A stretch of 49,108 nucleotides of DNA from Lachnospiraceae bacterium (GTDB taxonomy: Bacteria; Bacillota; Clostridia; Lachnospirales; Lachnospiraceae), in the NCBI GenBank assembly GCA_017619615.1, contig JAFZRY010000034.1, positions 1-49,108 of the forward strand, written 5' to 3'. The notes under the pieces were generated by a model. That model was not told the origin of the DNA, searched no databases, and saw only the letters and a program-made list of their open reading frames with translations. Position numbers and translations under genes: made by a program. Shown in pieces: positions 1-9,082 of this stretch. Each line of letters opens with the position of its first letter. Position 1 is the first letter of the stretch.

Positions 1-1926
1 CTTCCGAAATCACACTACTCTCAAACCACGGTAAGCGTCAATCCGCTCAATGATGCGTTTGAGTCCCTTCCGAAATCACACTACTCTCAAACATATTCTT
101 TTGCAGTTTTACTAAGTCTAAAGTTTGAGTCCCTTCCGAAATCACACTACTCTCAAACATACGGCTTAATTTCTTCTGCTTCAATTCGTTTGAGTCCCTT
201 CCGAAATCACACTACTCTCAAACCACGGAACACGCGACCGTCGTCCGCGATCGTTTGAGTCCCTTCCGAAATCACACTACTCTCAAACTGCTCTGCAAGT
301 GGTACGAGCCCGTGGATGGTTTGAGTCCCTTCCGAAATCACACTACTCTCAAACCGATAATGCCCGCAAGGGTGTTCGCCGCCGTTTGAGTCCCTTCCGA
401 AATCACACTACTCTCAAACCCTTTAGCGGCTTGTCTCCGATCTGGCTCCGGTTTGAGTCCCTTCCGAAATCACACTACTCTCAAACGCGCGGAGTAGCGG
501 TCGTACCCTACCATCGTTTGAGTCCCTTCCGAAATCACACTACTCTCAAACCGCGCAGGTAGTGCAGAGACAGGACGGTCGTTTGAGTCCCTTCCGAAAT
601 CACACTACTCTCAAACAAGTATGTAGATACCGATATTGCAGGATTAGTTTGAGTCCCTTCCGAAATCACACTACTCTCAAACGCCAACATTTCGGTCGAT
701 GCCGACAACCCGTTTGAGTCCCTTCCGAAATCACACTACTCTCAAACGGATGGAAGACATCCCCGTGACCATAACGGGTTTGAGTCCCTTCCGAAATCAC
801 ACTACTCTCAAACAAAGCGGCGAACGGAATGACGGTGCGTATGTTTGAGTCCCTTCCGAAATCACACTACTCTCAAACACCACGAGGGCCGGGTGTTTGC
901 CCGCACCTGTTTGAGTCCCTTCCGAAATCACACTACTCTCAAACTGTTTGTTATGATAATGTATTTTATAATTGTTTGAGTCCCTTCCGAAATCACACTA
1001 CTCTCAAACACGCCCTCACGATCTGCAAGAGGCGTTTCGGTTTGAGTCCCTTCCGAAATCACACTACTCTCAAACGGTAGATAAATTTTGCTGTGTGATT
1101 CCTTTGTTTGAGTCCCTTCCGAAATCACACTACTCTCAAACCAAAAGGAACGAATAAAAACTCATTATTCGTTTGAGTCCCTTCCGAAATCACACTACTC
1201 TCAAACAGACACCTATATTAGGACACTGGATTTCAGTTTGAGTCCCTTCCGAAATCACACTACTCTCAAACGCTAAGGTTAGGTGAATAATGAGTTTATA
1301 GTTTGAGTCCCTTCCGAAATCACACTACTCTCAAACCTACCTGGTCTCATTAAGGAGAGTTTAATAGTTTGAGTCCCTTCCGAAATCACACTACTCTCAA
1401 ACGCGACGGGATCGCGTCCACCGTGACCGCCAGTTTGAGTCCCTTCCGAAATCACACTACTCTCAAACCCTTACGCAATACTCACCAACGGCATTAAGTT
1501 TGAGTCCCTTCCGAAATCACACTACTCTCAAACACCGACACGGACGTGGTCACCGCCAACGGGTTTGAGTCCCTTCCGAAATCACACTACTCTCAAACGC
1601 GTACTCATAAGGATAGCCGTAGATCCAGTTTGAGTCCCTTCCGAAATCACACTACTCTCAAACTGATGATCGCGCGCCTGATGAGCGGGTCGGTTTGAGT
1701 CCCTTCCGAAATCACACTACTCTCAAACAATGATAAAGGTCATGTTTTGTATTTGGTAGTTTGAGTCCCTTCCGAAATCACACTACTCTCAAACCGTCCG
1801 CTGCGTACGCCGCACCGCTGCCGGGTTTGAGTCCCTTCCGAAATCACACTACTCTCAAACACACCAAAAAACGAATGTCAATAGGTTTTTGTTTGAGTCC
1901 CTTCCGAAATCACACTACTCTCAAAC
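1..1926 (-). CRISPR. Type II-A CRISPR array, 30 repeats (first one cut), 29 spacers
   Basis: A 36-nt repeat recurs every 65-67 nt. On the plus strand it begins GTTTGAGTCCCTTCC and ends ACTACTCTCAAAC. Whole repeats start at 57, 124, 188, 253, 319, 384, 451, 516 and so on to 1891, and bases 1-26 are the end of another, so the array continues beyond the window. I saw no repeat variants. Spacers are 29-31 nt and range from GC-rich to AT-rich, which suggests varied sources. The transcribed strand is minus: there the repeat starts GTTTGAGAGTAGTG, the usual type II-A form, and pairs with the tracrRNA at 7995-8017. The leader end is therefore at 1926, where the newest spacers should sit. The last repeat (1891-1926) is intact. 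Confidence 0.99.
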
Positions 1927-1978
1927 CTCAAATTTGAAAGAATATATGATTTCTATCAATGAACACTCGCAATGTCAA
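1927..1978 (-). promoter_or_regulatory. CRISPR leader end with array promoter
   Basis: On the minus strand the leader ends in ATTTGAG (1927-1933), directly against the first repeat. This matches the leader-anchoring motif known from type II-A arrays such as Streptococcus thermophilus CRISPR1. Upstream is a sigma-A-like promoter: TTGACA (1973-1978), a 17-nt spacer, then TAGAAA (1950-1955). It would start pre-crRNA near 1943. The whole stretch between csn2 and the array (1927-2029) is AT-rich and has no gene. Confidence 0.75.
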
Positions 1979-2029
1979 AACATTACTATGATCCTACTAG
2001 TCATTGTGTCATTTTCAAGCCTTAATATA

Positions 2030-2695
2030 CTATATTTCGCACAAATCGTCATCTATTGTAATTCTATTTTCTAACGGGATTCTTCTGCGTGAATGTGAAT
2101 CTACTAATAGGACATGATAACCTTTAGCCACAATATCTTTAGACACTATTTCCAAATCAGTATCTGAAACAAAACTCCTTAAATTAAGAAAAACTAACAG
2201 TTTATCCCGCTCTAAAACTCTTACCAACTCCAAATAATCCAAGACCTGCTCTGCCAGATTATGATAATCATTTCTAAGCTCTATTCCAAGAGCTTTTACT
2301 AAAGCACCTAAATTAAGTTTTGTAAAAACCACATCGCAAGGCAAATCCATAGTCATAGAATTAAAATAATCTTCGATTTCTGAAAGCAATTGCATCCCGA
2401 TTTCATAATATTCAGGTCCTAACGCATTCTGTTCAAAATAGATATTGAGTTTTGAAAGAAGTGCTTTTGTATTTACTTCAAAAGGGACCAAACGATCAAC
2501 GATTTCCACTTTTTTCGAGAAAGAGCAAGGTTTATCTTTTTCTGAAACAGTAATTCTTCCATCTCTTCCAGAAAGCTGTGAGTACAACTCATTAACAAAA
2601 CTATTAAATAATCTCGGTTCTTCAATTACCAATGTGTTTAAAAAACCGTTTTCTGTATCGATAATACTGGTAAAAAACCCTGTGACAATCCTCAT
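2030..2695 (-). CDS. csn2: CRISPR-associated protein Csn2 (type II-A)
   Basis: This is the 221-residue adaptation protein that marks subtype II-A. In the family it forms a ring-shaped tetramer that binds the ends of double-stranded DNA and works with Cas1, Cas2 and Cas9 in spacer uptake. The length fits the usual 219-225 residues. The call rests on size, on position last in the cas9-cas1-cas2 operon, and on the general pattern: an N-terminal part with FNSFVNELYSQLSG and a C-terminal sheet with DKLLVFLNLRSF and KGYHVLLVDSH. Its start overlaps the cas2 stop by 4 nt, so translation is probably coupled. The array leader follows 103 nt downstream. Confidence 0.93.
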   Translation of the reverse strand: MRIVTGFFTSIIDTENGFLNTLVIEEPRLFNSFVNELYSQLSGRDGRITVSEKDKPCSFSKKVEIVDRLVPFEVNTKALLSKLNIYFEQNALGPEYYEIGMQLLSEIEDYFNSMTMDLPCDVVFTKLNLGALVKALGIELRNDYHNLAEQVLDYLELVRVLERDKLLVFLNLRSFVSDTDLEIVSKDIVAKGYHVLLVDSHSRRRIPLENRITIDDDLCEI

Positions 2696-3012
2696 AGAAT
2701 AACGACCCTCTCATCACTATCGATCACTTCAGAATGGTGTGTTCCAACTAAATATGTCATTTTTGCAAATTGTTTTTCTGTAACACATAGCAACTGCACC
2801 AATCCCTTTGGTGGTTTTGCTGAACTCACTGCATTGCGGGCAACTGATTCCGAAGACGGAGTCAACAACAATCGGCAATAAACAGATTCTTGTAACATAA
2901 AAAACCCGTTTTTCAACAGTGCCTTTCGAAAGATACGATAATTCCGCTTATCCTCGCCAGTTTCTGTTGGCAAATCGAACATAACCAACATTCTCATAAA
3001 TCGATAACTCAT
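2692..3012 (-). CDS. cas2: CRISPR-associated endoribonuclease-fold protein Cas2
   Basis: At 106 residues this is a normal-length Cas2, the dimer that bridges two Cas1 dimers in the integrase that inserts new spacers. The ferredoxin-like fold opens with MLVMFDLPTETGEDKR, and the conserved aspartate is D13. A second typical stretch is NGFFMLQESVYCRLL. It overlaps cas1 and csn2 by 4 nt each. In type II systems its role is structural; nuclease activity is not needed for integration in the systems studied. Confidence 0.97.
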   Translation of the reverse strand: MSYRFMRMLVMFDLPTETGEDKRNYRIFRKALLKNGFFMLQESVYCRLLLTPSSESVARNAVSSAKPPKGLVQLLCVTEKQFAKMTYLVGTHHSEVIDSDERVVIL

Positions 3013-3881
3013 ATTATTTGGTAATGCAGGATTTTTGATGCATCCTGGTCATTTATAGCATCAAATACGCTGTATGTAAAAACCTTTATCGCATTCATTA
3101 CTGTTTGTATTTTTGTATCTATCAGAACTTCCTGATTAAGAATGCCCCATATTGCATGTTTTTCATCAGTTCCAAATTCACAAAAATGATGATTGTAAAC
3201 ATATCGATCTACCAAAACACGATATGGCTCCATTAAATCACAACTCAGATTAAAATGATTGAACATATTGTTATGAAAAACGCCCAATTGTGTCAGGTAT
3301 CCGGCAGATGTTACAACACGATTAATTGAAGACAGTATCAAACTGTATCCATAGTTCAGAGCAGCGTTAATAACATTATCTGCGCTTCGGGTGAAATTCA
3401 TTCCAAACAGTGCATTAAAGTATACCTTTGCTGCATGACCCTCTCGATTACTGGCATCTAAACCTTGCACCTGACCAATATAAGAGCGAAGCAATGCACT
3501 TTCTCTTTCTTTTCCGATTTCTTCCAAAAAGCACGACTGTTTTCGTATCTTTTCAGAGACAATTTCCTGCCAAATTACTGCCTTCACATGGTCCGGCCAC
3601 GCGAACTGTGTACGAATCTTAAGCGAACTATCATGACTGCCATGATGGGAAACCAGTTCTGCAATTGGGCTTTTTTTACTGTCGCAAAAAATAGTCTTGA
3701 TCTTTTTCTCCGACAAAGCCTCAATCAAACAACCTGTCAATGCAACTGCAGGATCTTCCACTAACAAAATAGCAATCTCATCAAGAAACACTTTTTGAAT
3801 ATCATCGCCCCGGACTACAAGATACCCCATCTTGTAATCCAGTTTGCAGCGACGAGAGATTATAACTGTTCGCCAACTCAT
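3009..3881 (-). CDS. cas1: CRISPR-associated integrase Cas1 (type II)
   Basis: This 290-residue Cas1 is the catalytic subunit that joins protospacers to the leader-proximal repeat. The metal-binding residues can be placed by comparison with the streptococcal enzyme: E147 in NREGHAAKVYF, H203 in LGVFHNNMFNHFN, and E218 in CDLMEPYR. The N-terminal beta domain is present (MSWRTVIISRRCKLDYK). Length and motifs are intact, so it should be active. It overlaps cas9 upstream and cas2 downstream by 4 nt. The gene is AT-rich like the rest of the cas block and unlike the genes beyond 9300. Confidence 0.97.
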   Translation of the reverse strand: MSWRTVIISRRCKLDYKMGYLVVRGDDIQKVFLDEIAILLVEDPAVALTGCLIEALSEKKIKTIFCDSKKSPIAELVSHHGSHDSSLKIRTQFAWPDHVKAVIWQEIVSEKIRKQSCFLEEIGKERESALLRSYIGQVQGLDASNREGHAAKVYFNALFGMNFTRSADNVINAALNYGYSLILSSINRVVTSAGYLTQLGVFHNNMFNHFNLSCDLMEPYRVLVDRYVYNHHFCEFGTDEKHAIWGILNQEVLIDTKIQTVMNAIKVFTYSVFDAINDQDASKILHYQII

Positions 3882-6800
3882 AACAAATTAAGTAGATTAT
3901 CACTGGAGCGCTCCCATAATCCTGTAACTGATAAATCGATAACACGAACATCTGAATAGCTTTTTTTCCAGGTTGAGAGGCATGAAGATATTTTTGTTGA
4001 TGAGCCTTGCTTTTCTCCTCCTATATCAACTAAATTGATACCACCAGACGTTCTCCCGAACAACAATAGTATTGACTGAAGAACCTTCGTTTGATCAATA
4101 ATCTCAAGGTTCAAAAAAGTTGAATACCCTTTTTGAAGTGTTTTTTGAGGATGATTGATCCTTTTTTTGAAAATACTATTTGAAAACTTCTTTGTTAATA
4201 ACTCATACAACTCCGTATTTTTTTCTTTACTGATTTTATCAAACCACGGATCATATCTGATTAATCTGTTATTCTCACATTTTTGTGCAAAATTATCCAA
4301 ATGGTTCACATAGTTCTGCCAGAACATCGATGCCGATAATGGCATCGAGCCTGACATTACGAGGGTTTTTCCTCCTCCTGATTTTGAACATAAAAATACT
4401 CTATATCCATCCAGTGAGAAAACCGTATTAATCTTCAGTTTTCTCATACCCAAAGGGAACAAGACCTCCTCAACTTTTTTATTGCGGATCAAACTAATTT
4501 GTTGTTTGGCATACTCTTCTGCAAAACCAGCATCTTTTTCTACTCGTTCTGCATACAATAGTTCAACAGGCATAATAATAATATCGTTTTCTTTCCCCGC
4601 CTTGTACTTAACCAGCATGAAATAACTCGCTGTTGCCTTATTGTATCCGCCATATTTGCTGGTGGGCAAATCATTCTTTCGAGGAATATAATTATCCCCT
4701 TTTTTCACCGGCATCTGATCAAAGAATCCTCCATGCCTGCAGAAGGCATACTGCGTCAAATGTGCATTGTTTTTTGCCACAGTCTTTTTGATTTCTCCAA
4801 GCATAGGCGAACCGCCCCACACTATCTCGCCATTTCTTGCCACCCATTTTTTATCGCCAAATACAGCCTTCATGTTCAGACTGTATTCCTGCTCCAGTGA
4901 AAACCATTTTTTTGAAAACTTCATGTCATATACATTTCCCGTTACAATATTCAAATATGCATCTTTTGCATGATGCAGTTCATTGAAAGAACGGGATTTA
5001 TACACTTCTATGTACTGACGGAACTCTGAAGTAAGTCTTGCCTTTACATAGATAATTTCTGTTCCAGGGTATTTCTCCTTCAAGATAGTGGCAATTGCTT
5101 TTGTTGATTGAGACGTCTCAGTTAGCTGTCGATTAATGAAACCCATTTTTTCATCATCGCTAAATCCGGTCTCTCTTGTCAGTCTCTTGAATTTTTCCGG
5201 CGTCATAAGACCTGCCTTTGTCAAGTATTCCCAGAAACCTCTTTGTTGTTTTCTCCAAGCTTCAGGGACAGGATACACGTCCTTTTTTGAGCCGTTTTCA
5301 TTGGAAAAGCATAGGACTTTGTTGTTTAGTACACTGTCATCCTTCACTAATCGCTGAGGATAAATATGATCAATGTCATATAATTTACTTCCCAGTTGTT
5401 CGATGTCAATCGGTTTCCCGCTGTAAACAGAACGTCCCAATTGCATAAAGTACAGGAATAGTTTGTCACTCTGTAAACGGTTATCAACCATTTCCCCCAT
5501 AGTTTCCAACTGTTTCTTTAACTCTCTTACATCCTGCTCATCTACTTTTTTATAGAGTTCCAGTATTTGGTTTTTACGTGTCTGAGTCCTCTTATTTCGC
5601 TGATTTTCACTGGCTCCTCTTGCCATCTCGATGAAGATTTTATCGGGTGCTTTTCCCAGCGCTTTTGTTACTTCCTTGACCACCTCCATCGTTCGAAGGA
5701 TAGGGCGTTTAACGGCATTGGAAACATACATCCGTTCCAGTCTTTTTTCCAAAGTTTCCGGGTTTTCTGCATAGTACTGCCTATTATGCTCTTCAATTAA
5801 TATAGCAAACGTATAATTGTCTGAGAGGAGTTCCATCAGATTATGATTAGTCTCCCACATCATTTTCATTATTGAACAGAGTTCACCGCCGTCCGGATTC
5901 ACCCCTACTAAACCGTTCAGAAACTTATTTGACAACCGTCCGAAATCCTTATAGTGCAGCTTTGAAACATACCTTACATCTTCTTCTGAAAGTTTTGGAT
6001 AACTCCCTTTAACCCATTCCCGGAACCGCGTGCTATCTTCTGAGTACGTAGATCTTTCAATAATCTCTTCTACCTGTTTTTCAGTAAGCACTTGTTTTTC
6101 AAGCAATTTCCTGAAATCGTGATAAGATTTAAGATTCGCATTGATCTGAATGTCTATCCCGCTCAAATCATCACCGTGCTGAAGTTCTCCTCTTGCGAAA
6201 AGATAATCTTCAATTCTTTTCCTGGTCACTTTCCTGTATTTGCAGAACAAGTCCAGATAAATCGCCTGTTTTAATTCAACCGGAATCTTTACCCCATTGA
6301 TTCTGATATTGTTAATCTCATTCAGGACCATATATTTTCGATAGAGTAAGGACTCCTTAGGGACGCAGTTTTCACCTGCAAGATACGTACAGGTGTTGAC
6401 CATCCGATTAATAAATTCATTTTCGCTTGCATCCAGGTCGACAATTTGCTCAAAATTCCATGGATATACCTTCTCTTCAGACTTGCGTACGATCCATCCA
6501 TGGGTGGAATGTGGATTTAAAGGTCCAACAAAATACGGAATACGAAAACTGAAAACAGACAAGATCTTATCTGCTGTACTAAGCCCATTTTCGTCTGTCT
6601 CCTTCAGGAAAGGGAGATAAGCGGAAGCGTTGTCCAGTATTTGTTTCAATTCATTCCAATATAACTGATAGGGAATAACACGGTTATTTGTGTCCTTCTG
6701 TTTAGGGAGAAACATCTCTAAAGATACTCTTTCCCTGACATCAATATAAAGCGACTTGTCTTCTTCCGTAACCACTGTTTCCAGTAACTTAAGAATCGTG

Positions 6801-7957
6801 GACAAATACTTTGAAAACTTCTCTTTATTTGACCATTTATACTTATCTGAAAGGGCGATTCTTCGTTTATAATGCTTTGAATATGCCACATAATTATCCG
6901 GGACAGCATCTCTAAACACTTCATCAAATTTTAGAGGAATGTACTTTTTCACTAAGTATTTCAGTGTTTTTAAATCCTGTTTGTGCTGTTCATAGACCAG
7001 AATCTTTGATTCGGAGATTGACTGATTTCCAGCCAAAATATCAACAAGTAATGACCAGTCGTAGATTCCTTTTAATCTACTAATCAGTTCGCCATTTTCT
7101 CCCAATTCCATCATGATTCCGGACAGTAATTCATCGTCACTGCCCAGAGTAAATGAATCGATTTCTGAGAGAGACTCATTAATAAATAAGTCTTTTGCAG
7201 CAATTCTTGATCCACACAACGCTTTCAGAAAAACTTCGCAATTGTAAGGGAATGTTTCAGTTGCTTTTTTAGGACATTTTCCGTCATCAAACAATAACTT
7301 CTTTAATTCCTCAAACTTTCTGCTTACAGAAATATGTTTGGGAAGAATATCTCTAAAGCAAGCGTTTTTCTCTTTGGGCCACGGGAAAGCATATTCTTCT
7401 GACAAGGCATAAAGATATTCTTCTAAATTTTGATAAACCAACTCAAAATCTGTAAGCTCTGCAATGTTTTCTTTACTGACTTCGTTTAAAAAATGGCCCC
7501 TGTGCGCAACAAGCCAGGTACAAGCCAAATATACCAACCTAACATCGTGCGGTTTCGTCGACTGCATCAGTTCATAAATCAGATGATGAACAGTGGGGTA
7601 TTGTTCGTAATAATCCTTGTCAGTATAATTCGGATCATTAAAAAGAGAAAACTGTTCTCCCGCATCATCTCGATATAAGGCACTGGCACGAAGCCGTTTA
7701 TAAAATCCAGGATCTGTTTTGGCGATTTCTGAAGCAAATAACTCTTGTATTAGCAGGACTCTTTGCTGTCTTCTCTTTAGCCTTCTTCTGGATATACGAA
7801 ATGCTCTTCTTTCAGCTTTCAGGTTGCCCGCTTCAAAGAGAACGCTACCCCACATGGGTTCTCCATGAAATCTCCTCAACTTGTAGTTTTCATCAGTAAC
7901 AGCCCATCCAACAGAATCCGTTCCAATATCCAATCCCAAATAATTTTTCTCTGACAT
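3878..7957 (-). CDS. cas9: CRISPR-associated endonuclease Cas9 (type II-A)
   Basis: This 1,359-residue effector is close in size to the Streptococcus pyogenes enzyme. Its parts in order are: RuvC-I with D10 in GLDIGTDSVGWAV; an arginine-rich bridge helix at about 49-71; the alpha-helical recognition lobe; RuvC-II with E777 in IFIEMARG; HNH with H864 in YDIDHIYPQ and N888; RuvC-III with H996 and D999 in LHHAKDAYLN; and a PAM-interacting C-terminus ending near SVTGLWERSSDN. All catalytic residues are present. I chose the ATG at 7957 because GGGGG lies 8 nt upstream and the protein then begins MSEKNYLGLD like its relatives; an ATG at 7972 would add five residues. The PAM cannot be read from sequence alone. 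Confidence 0.97.
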   Translation of the reverse strand: MSEKNYLGLDIGTDSVGWAVTDENYKLRRFHGEPMWGSVLFEAGNLKAERRAFRISRRRLKRRQQRVLLIQELFASEIAKTDPGFYKRLRASALYRDDAGEQFSLFNDPNYTDKDYYEQYPTVHHLIYELMQSTKPHDVRLVYLACTWLVAHRGHFLNEVSKENIAELTDFELVYQNLEEYLYALSEEYAFPWPKEKNACFRDILPKHISVSRKFEELKKLLFDDGKCPKKATETFPYNCEVFLKALCGSRIAAKDLFINESLSEIDSFTLGSDDELLSGIMMELGENGELISRLKGIYDWSLLVDILAGNQSISESKILVYEQHKQDLKTLKYLVKKYIPLKFDEVFRDAVPDNYVAYSKHYKRRIALSDKYKWSNKEKFSKYLSTILKLLETVVTEEDKSLYIDVRERVSLEMFLPKQKDTNNRVIPYQLYWNELKQILDNASAYLPFLKETDENGLSTADKILSVFSFRIPYFVGPLNPHSTHGWIVRKSEEKVYPWNFEQIVDLDASENEFINRMVNTCTYLAGENCVPKESLLYRKYMVLNEINNIRINGVKIPVELKQAIYLDLFCKYRKVTRKRIEDYLFARGELQHGDDLSGIDIQINANLKSYHDFRKLLEKQVLTEKQVEEIIERSTYSEDSTRFREWVKGSYPKLSEEDVRYVSKLHYKDFGRLSNKFLNGLVGVNPDGGELCSIMKMMWETNHNLMELLSDNYTFAILIEEHNRQYYAENPETLEKRLERMYVSNAVKRPILRTMEVVKEVTKALGKAPDKIFIEMARGASENQRNKRTQTRKNQILELYKKVDEQDVRELKKQLETMGEMVDNRLQSDKLFLYFMQLGRSVYSGKPIDIEQLGSKLYDIDHIYPQRLVKDDSVLNNKVLCFSNENGSKKDVYPVPEAWRKQQRGFWEYLTKAGLMTPEKFKRLTRETGFSDDEKMGFINRQLTETSQSTKAIATILKEKYPGTEIIYVKARLTSEFRQYIEVYKSRSFNELHHAKDAYLNIVTGNVYDMKFSKKWFSLEQEYSLNMKAVFGDKKWVARNGEIVWGGSPMLGEIKKTVAKNNAHLTQYAFCRHGGFFDQMPVKKGDNYIPRKNDLPTSKYGGYNKATASYFMLVKYKAGKENDIIIMPVELLYAERVEKDAGFAEEYAKQQISLIRNKKVEEVLFPLGMRKLKINTVFSLDGYRVFLCSKSGGGKTLVMSGSMPLSASMFWQNYVNHLDNFAQKCENNRLIRYDPWFDKISKEKNTELYELLTKKFSNSIFKKRINHPQKTLQKGYSTFLNLEIIDQTKVLQSILLLFGRTSGGINLVDIGGEKQGSSTKISSCLSTWKKSYSDVRVIDLSVTGLWERSSDNLLNLL

Positions 7958-7958
7958 A

Positions 7959-7988
7959 TTGACAACCCCCATATAATTATGCTATCTA
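7959..7988 (+). promoter_or_regulatory. Candidate tracrRNA promoter
   Basis: On the plus strand TTGACA (7959-7964) is followed after 18 nt by TATCTA (7983-7988). This would place the RNA start near 7995, exactly where pairing to the repeat begins. A second candidate -10, TATAAT (7972-7977), has only CTGACA at a 15-nt spacing. The element overlaps the cas9 start region on the other strand, so the two transcription units are back to back in very little space. Confidence 0.5.
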
Positions 7989-7994
7989 AATAGT

Positions 7995-8088
7995 GAAATC
8001 ACACTACGAGTTCAAATAAGAATCTTCGACATCGTCGACTTGTTCGACAGCGCAGGGAGCGCATCAGGCCTCATATGAGGCCTTTTTA
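7995..8088 (+). ncRNA. tracrRNA
   Basis: The anti-repeat is 7995-8017. GAAATCACACTAC (7995-8007) pairs without mismatch to the crRNA repeat segment GTAGTGTGATTTC. GAGT (8008-8011) forms the bulge opposite GA. TCAAAT (8012-8017) pairs with the repeat start GTTTGA. This is the same layout as the S. pyogenes guide duplex. The nexus region AAGAATC and a small stem (TCGAC near 8025 with GTCGA near 8034) follow. A second weak stem around 8050-8062 precedes the terminator palindrome AGGCCTCATATGAGGCCT (8066-8083) and a run of five T. The transcript is about 94 nt. It diverges from cas9 and converges on the WYL gene, whose stop lies inside the terminator. Confidence 0.9.
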
Positions 8089-9056
8089 TTTACCTTTTTT
8101 ACCATTTCTATAAACTCCTTTACTATTTCTTCCGGCCCCTCTATCCGCACCTTTCCGCCAAACCCGAACACCCATCCATAAAACACTGATGTCGGTACTA
8201 CATAAATCACTGCCTCAAAATGTCCTTCGTCAACCGGTTGCATCTCCGTTTCTGGCCCAAAACGATCAATGATTCCGTTTGCCGTGTCATTCTCACAAAT
8301 CAGATGGACCTTAACCGGAGTCTGATCAGCCCTGCCAAACATATGAATAGTGCTGTTAATGTATCGGTCCGCATCAAATTTATCCGGGATCTGTGCTCTC
8401 TTGGTGCTCAAGATTTCCGGACAATCCGGGATCCGATCTACTCTGAAGCTTGCCACATTTTCCGGATGATTGGCATAAGAACCGACCATATAGTAGAATT
8501 CGCCATTCCATACCAGGAAAAACGGATTGAACTGATATGGTTTACCGCCATGCTGCAGAACCTTTTCTTTTTTCTCGTTATAGCGGAAATAATAAAAACT
8601 GATTTGACAATTCTTTTCGATTGCTTCATGGATGGCATCAATGATAAGAAACAGTTTTTTGTTACCGTTTCTGACCCGGTTTTCTACTTCTGTGTGGCGT
8701 TTCAAAGCATCGCTTTCAGGGCCGGCCAGAGCGCTTATCTTTTTTGTCAATTCCCTGCTTTTGTTTTTGGTGATAAACCGGGAAGCATTAACTGCATCGA
8801 TGATCAATTTCAGTTCTGCCTTGTCAAAGTCTCTTCCCACAAGACGGTATCGGTTCACCGTGGACCTTTCGATCTCAATATCCCAGCCGCTGGCAATCAA
8901 CGCTTCGATATCATCTGAAACCGTGGTCCGATAGACCTTTTCCCCGTGTTCCTTCAAAAGAAGCTCTGATATCTCCCGCAAAGAAAGAGCATGATCCTCG
9001 TCTGTATACTTTCTCAACAGTTGTGCTATATAAAGAATTCTGTCTCTGTTATTCAT
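8064..9056 (-). CDS. WYL-domain transcriptional regulator next to the CRISPR locus
   Basis: This 330-residue protein has an N-terminal winged helix-turn-helix (about 1-70, with SLREISELL and YRTTVSDDIEALIASG), a WYL domain (about 140-225, with ISFYYFRYN, FNPFFLVWNGEFYYMVGSY and FRVDRI) and a WCX-type C-terminal domain. WYL proteins bind nucleic-acid or nucleotide ligands and often regulate CRISPR or other phage-defence genes. I chose the ATG at 9056 because a promoter at 9083-9111 would start the mRNA near 9076, which excludes the upstream ATGs at 9080 and 9170. The gene is AT-rich like cas. Its last codons overlap the tracrRNA terminator tail to tail. The target is not shown by sequence; regulation of cas9/tracrRNA is an inference from position. 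Confidence 0.9.
   Translation of the reverse strand: MNNRDRILYIAQLLRKYTDEDHALSLREISELLLKEHGEKVYRTTVSDDIEALIASGWDIEIERSTVNRYRLVGRDFDKAELKLIIDAVNASRFITKNKSRELTKKISALAGPESDALKRHTEVENRVRNGNKKLFLIIDAIHEAIEKNCQISFYYFRYNEKKEKVLQHGGKPYQFNPFFLVWNGEFYYMVGSYANHPENVASFRVDRIPDCPEILSTKRAQIPDKFDADRYINSTIHMFGRADQTPVKVHLICENDTANGIIDRFGPETEMQPVDEGHFEAVIYVVPTSVFYGWVFGFGGKVRIEGPEEIVKEFIEMVKKVNKKASYEA
8066..8087 (+). terminator. Intrinsic terminator of tracrRNA
   Basis: A perfect 18-nt palindrome (AGGCCTCATATGAGGCCT, 8066-8083) runs into TTTTT. The same bases, read on the minus strand, encode the last residues and sit at the stop of the WYL regulator. On the minus strand no T-run follows, so it should end plus-strand transcripts only. 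Confidence 0.88.
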
Positions 9057-9082
9057 AGAGCATCGATCACCACCTTGCATTA

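Noticed and set aside
299-1157. Open frames across the CRISPR array repeating SLPKSHYSQT-like peptides
   Set aside because: They are translations of the repeat itself. The repeat unit plus spacer structure explains them, and no start sites are present.
7900-7995. A long-form tracrRNA acting as a natural single guide, as in S. pyogenes
   Set aside because: No repeat-like stretch that could fold on the anti-repeat is present on the plus strand upstream of 7995.
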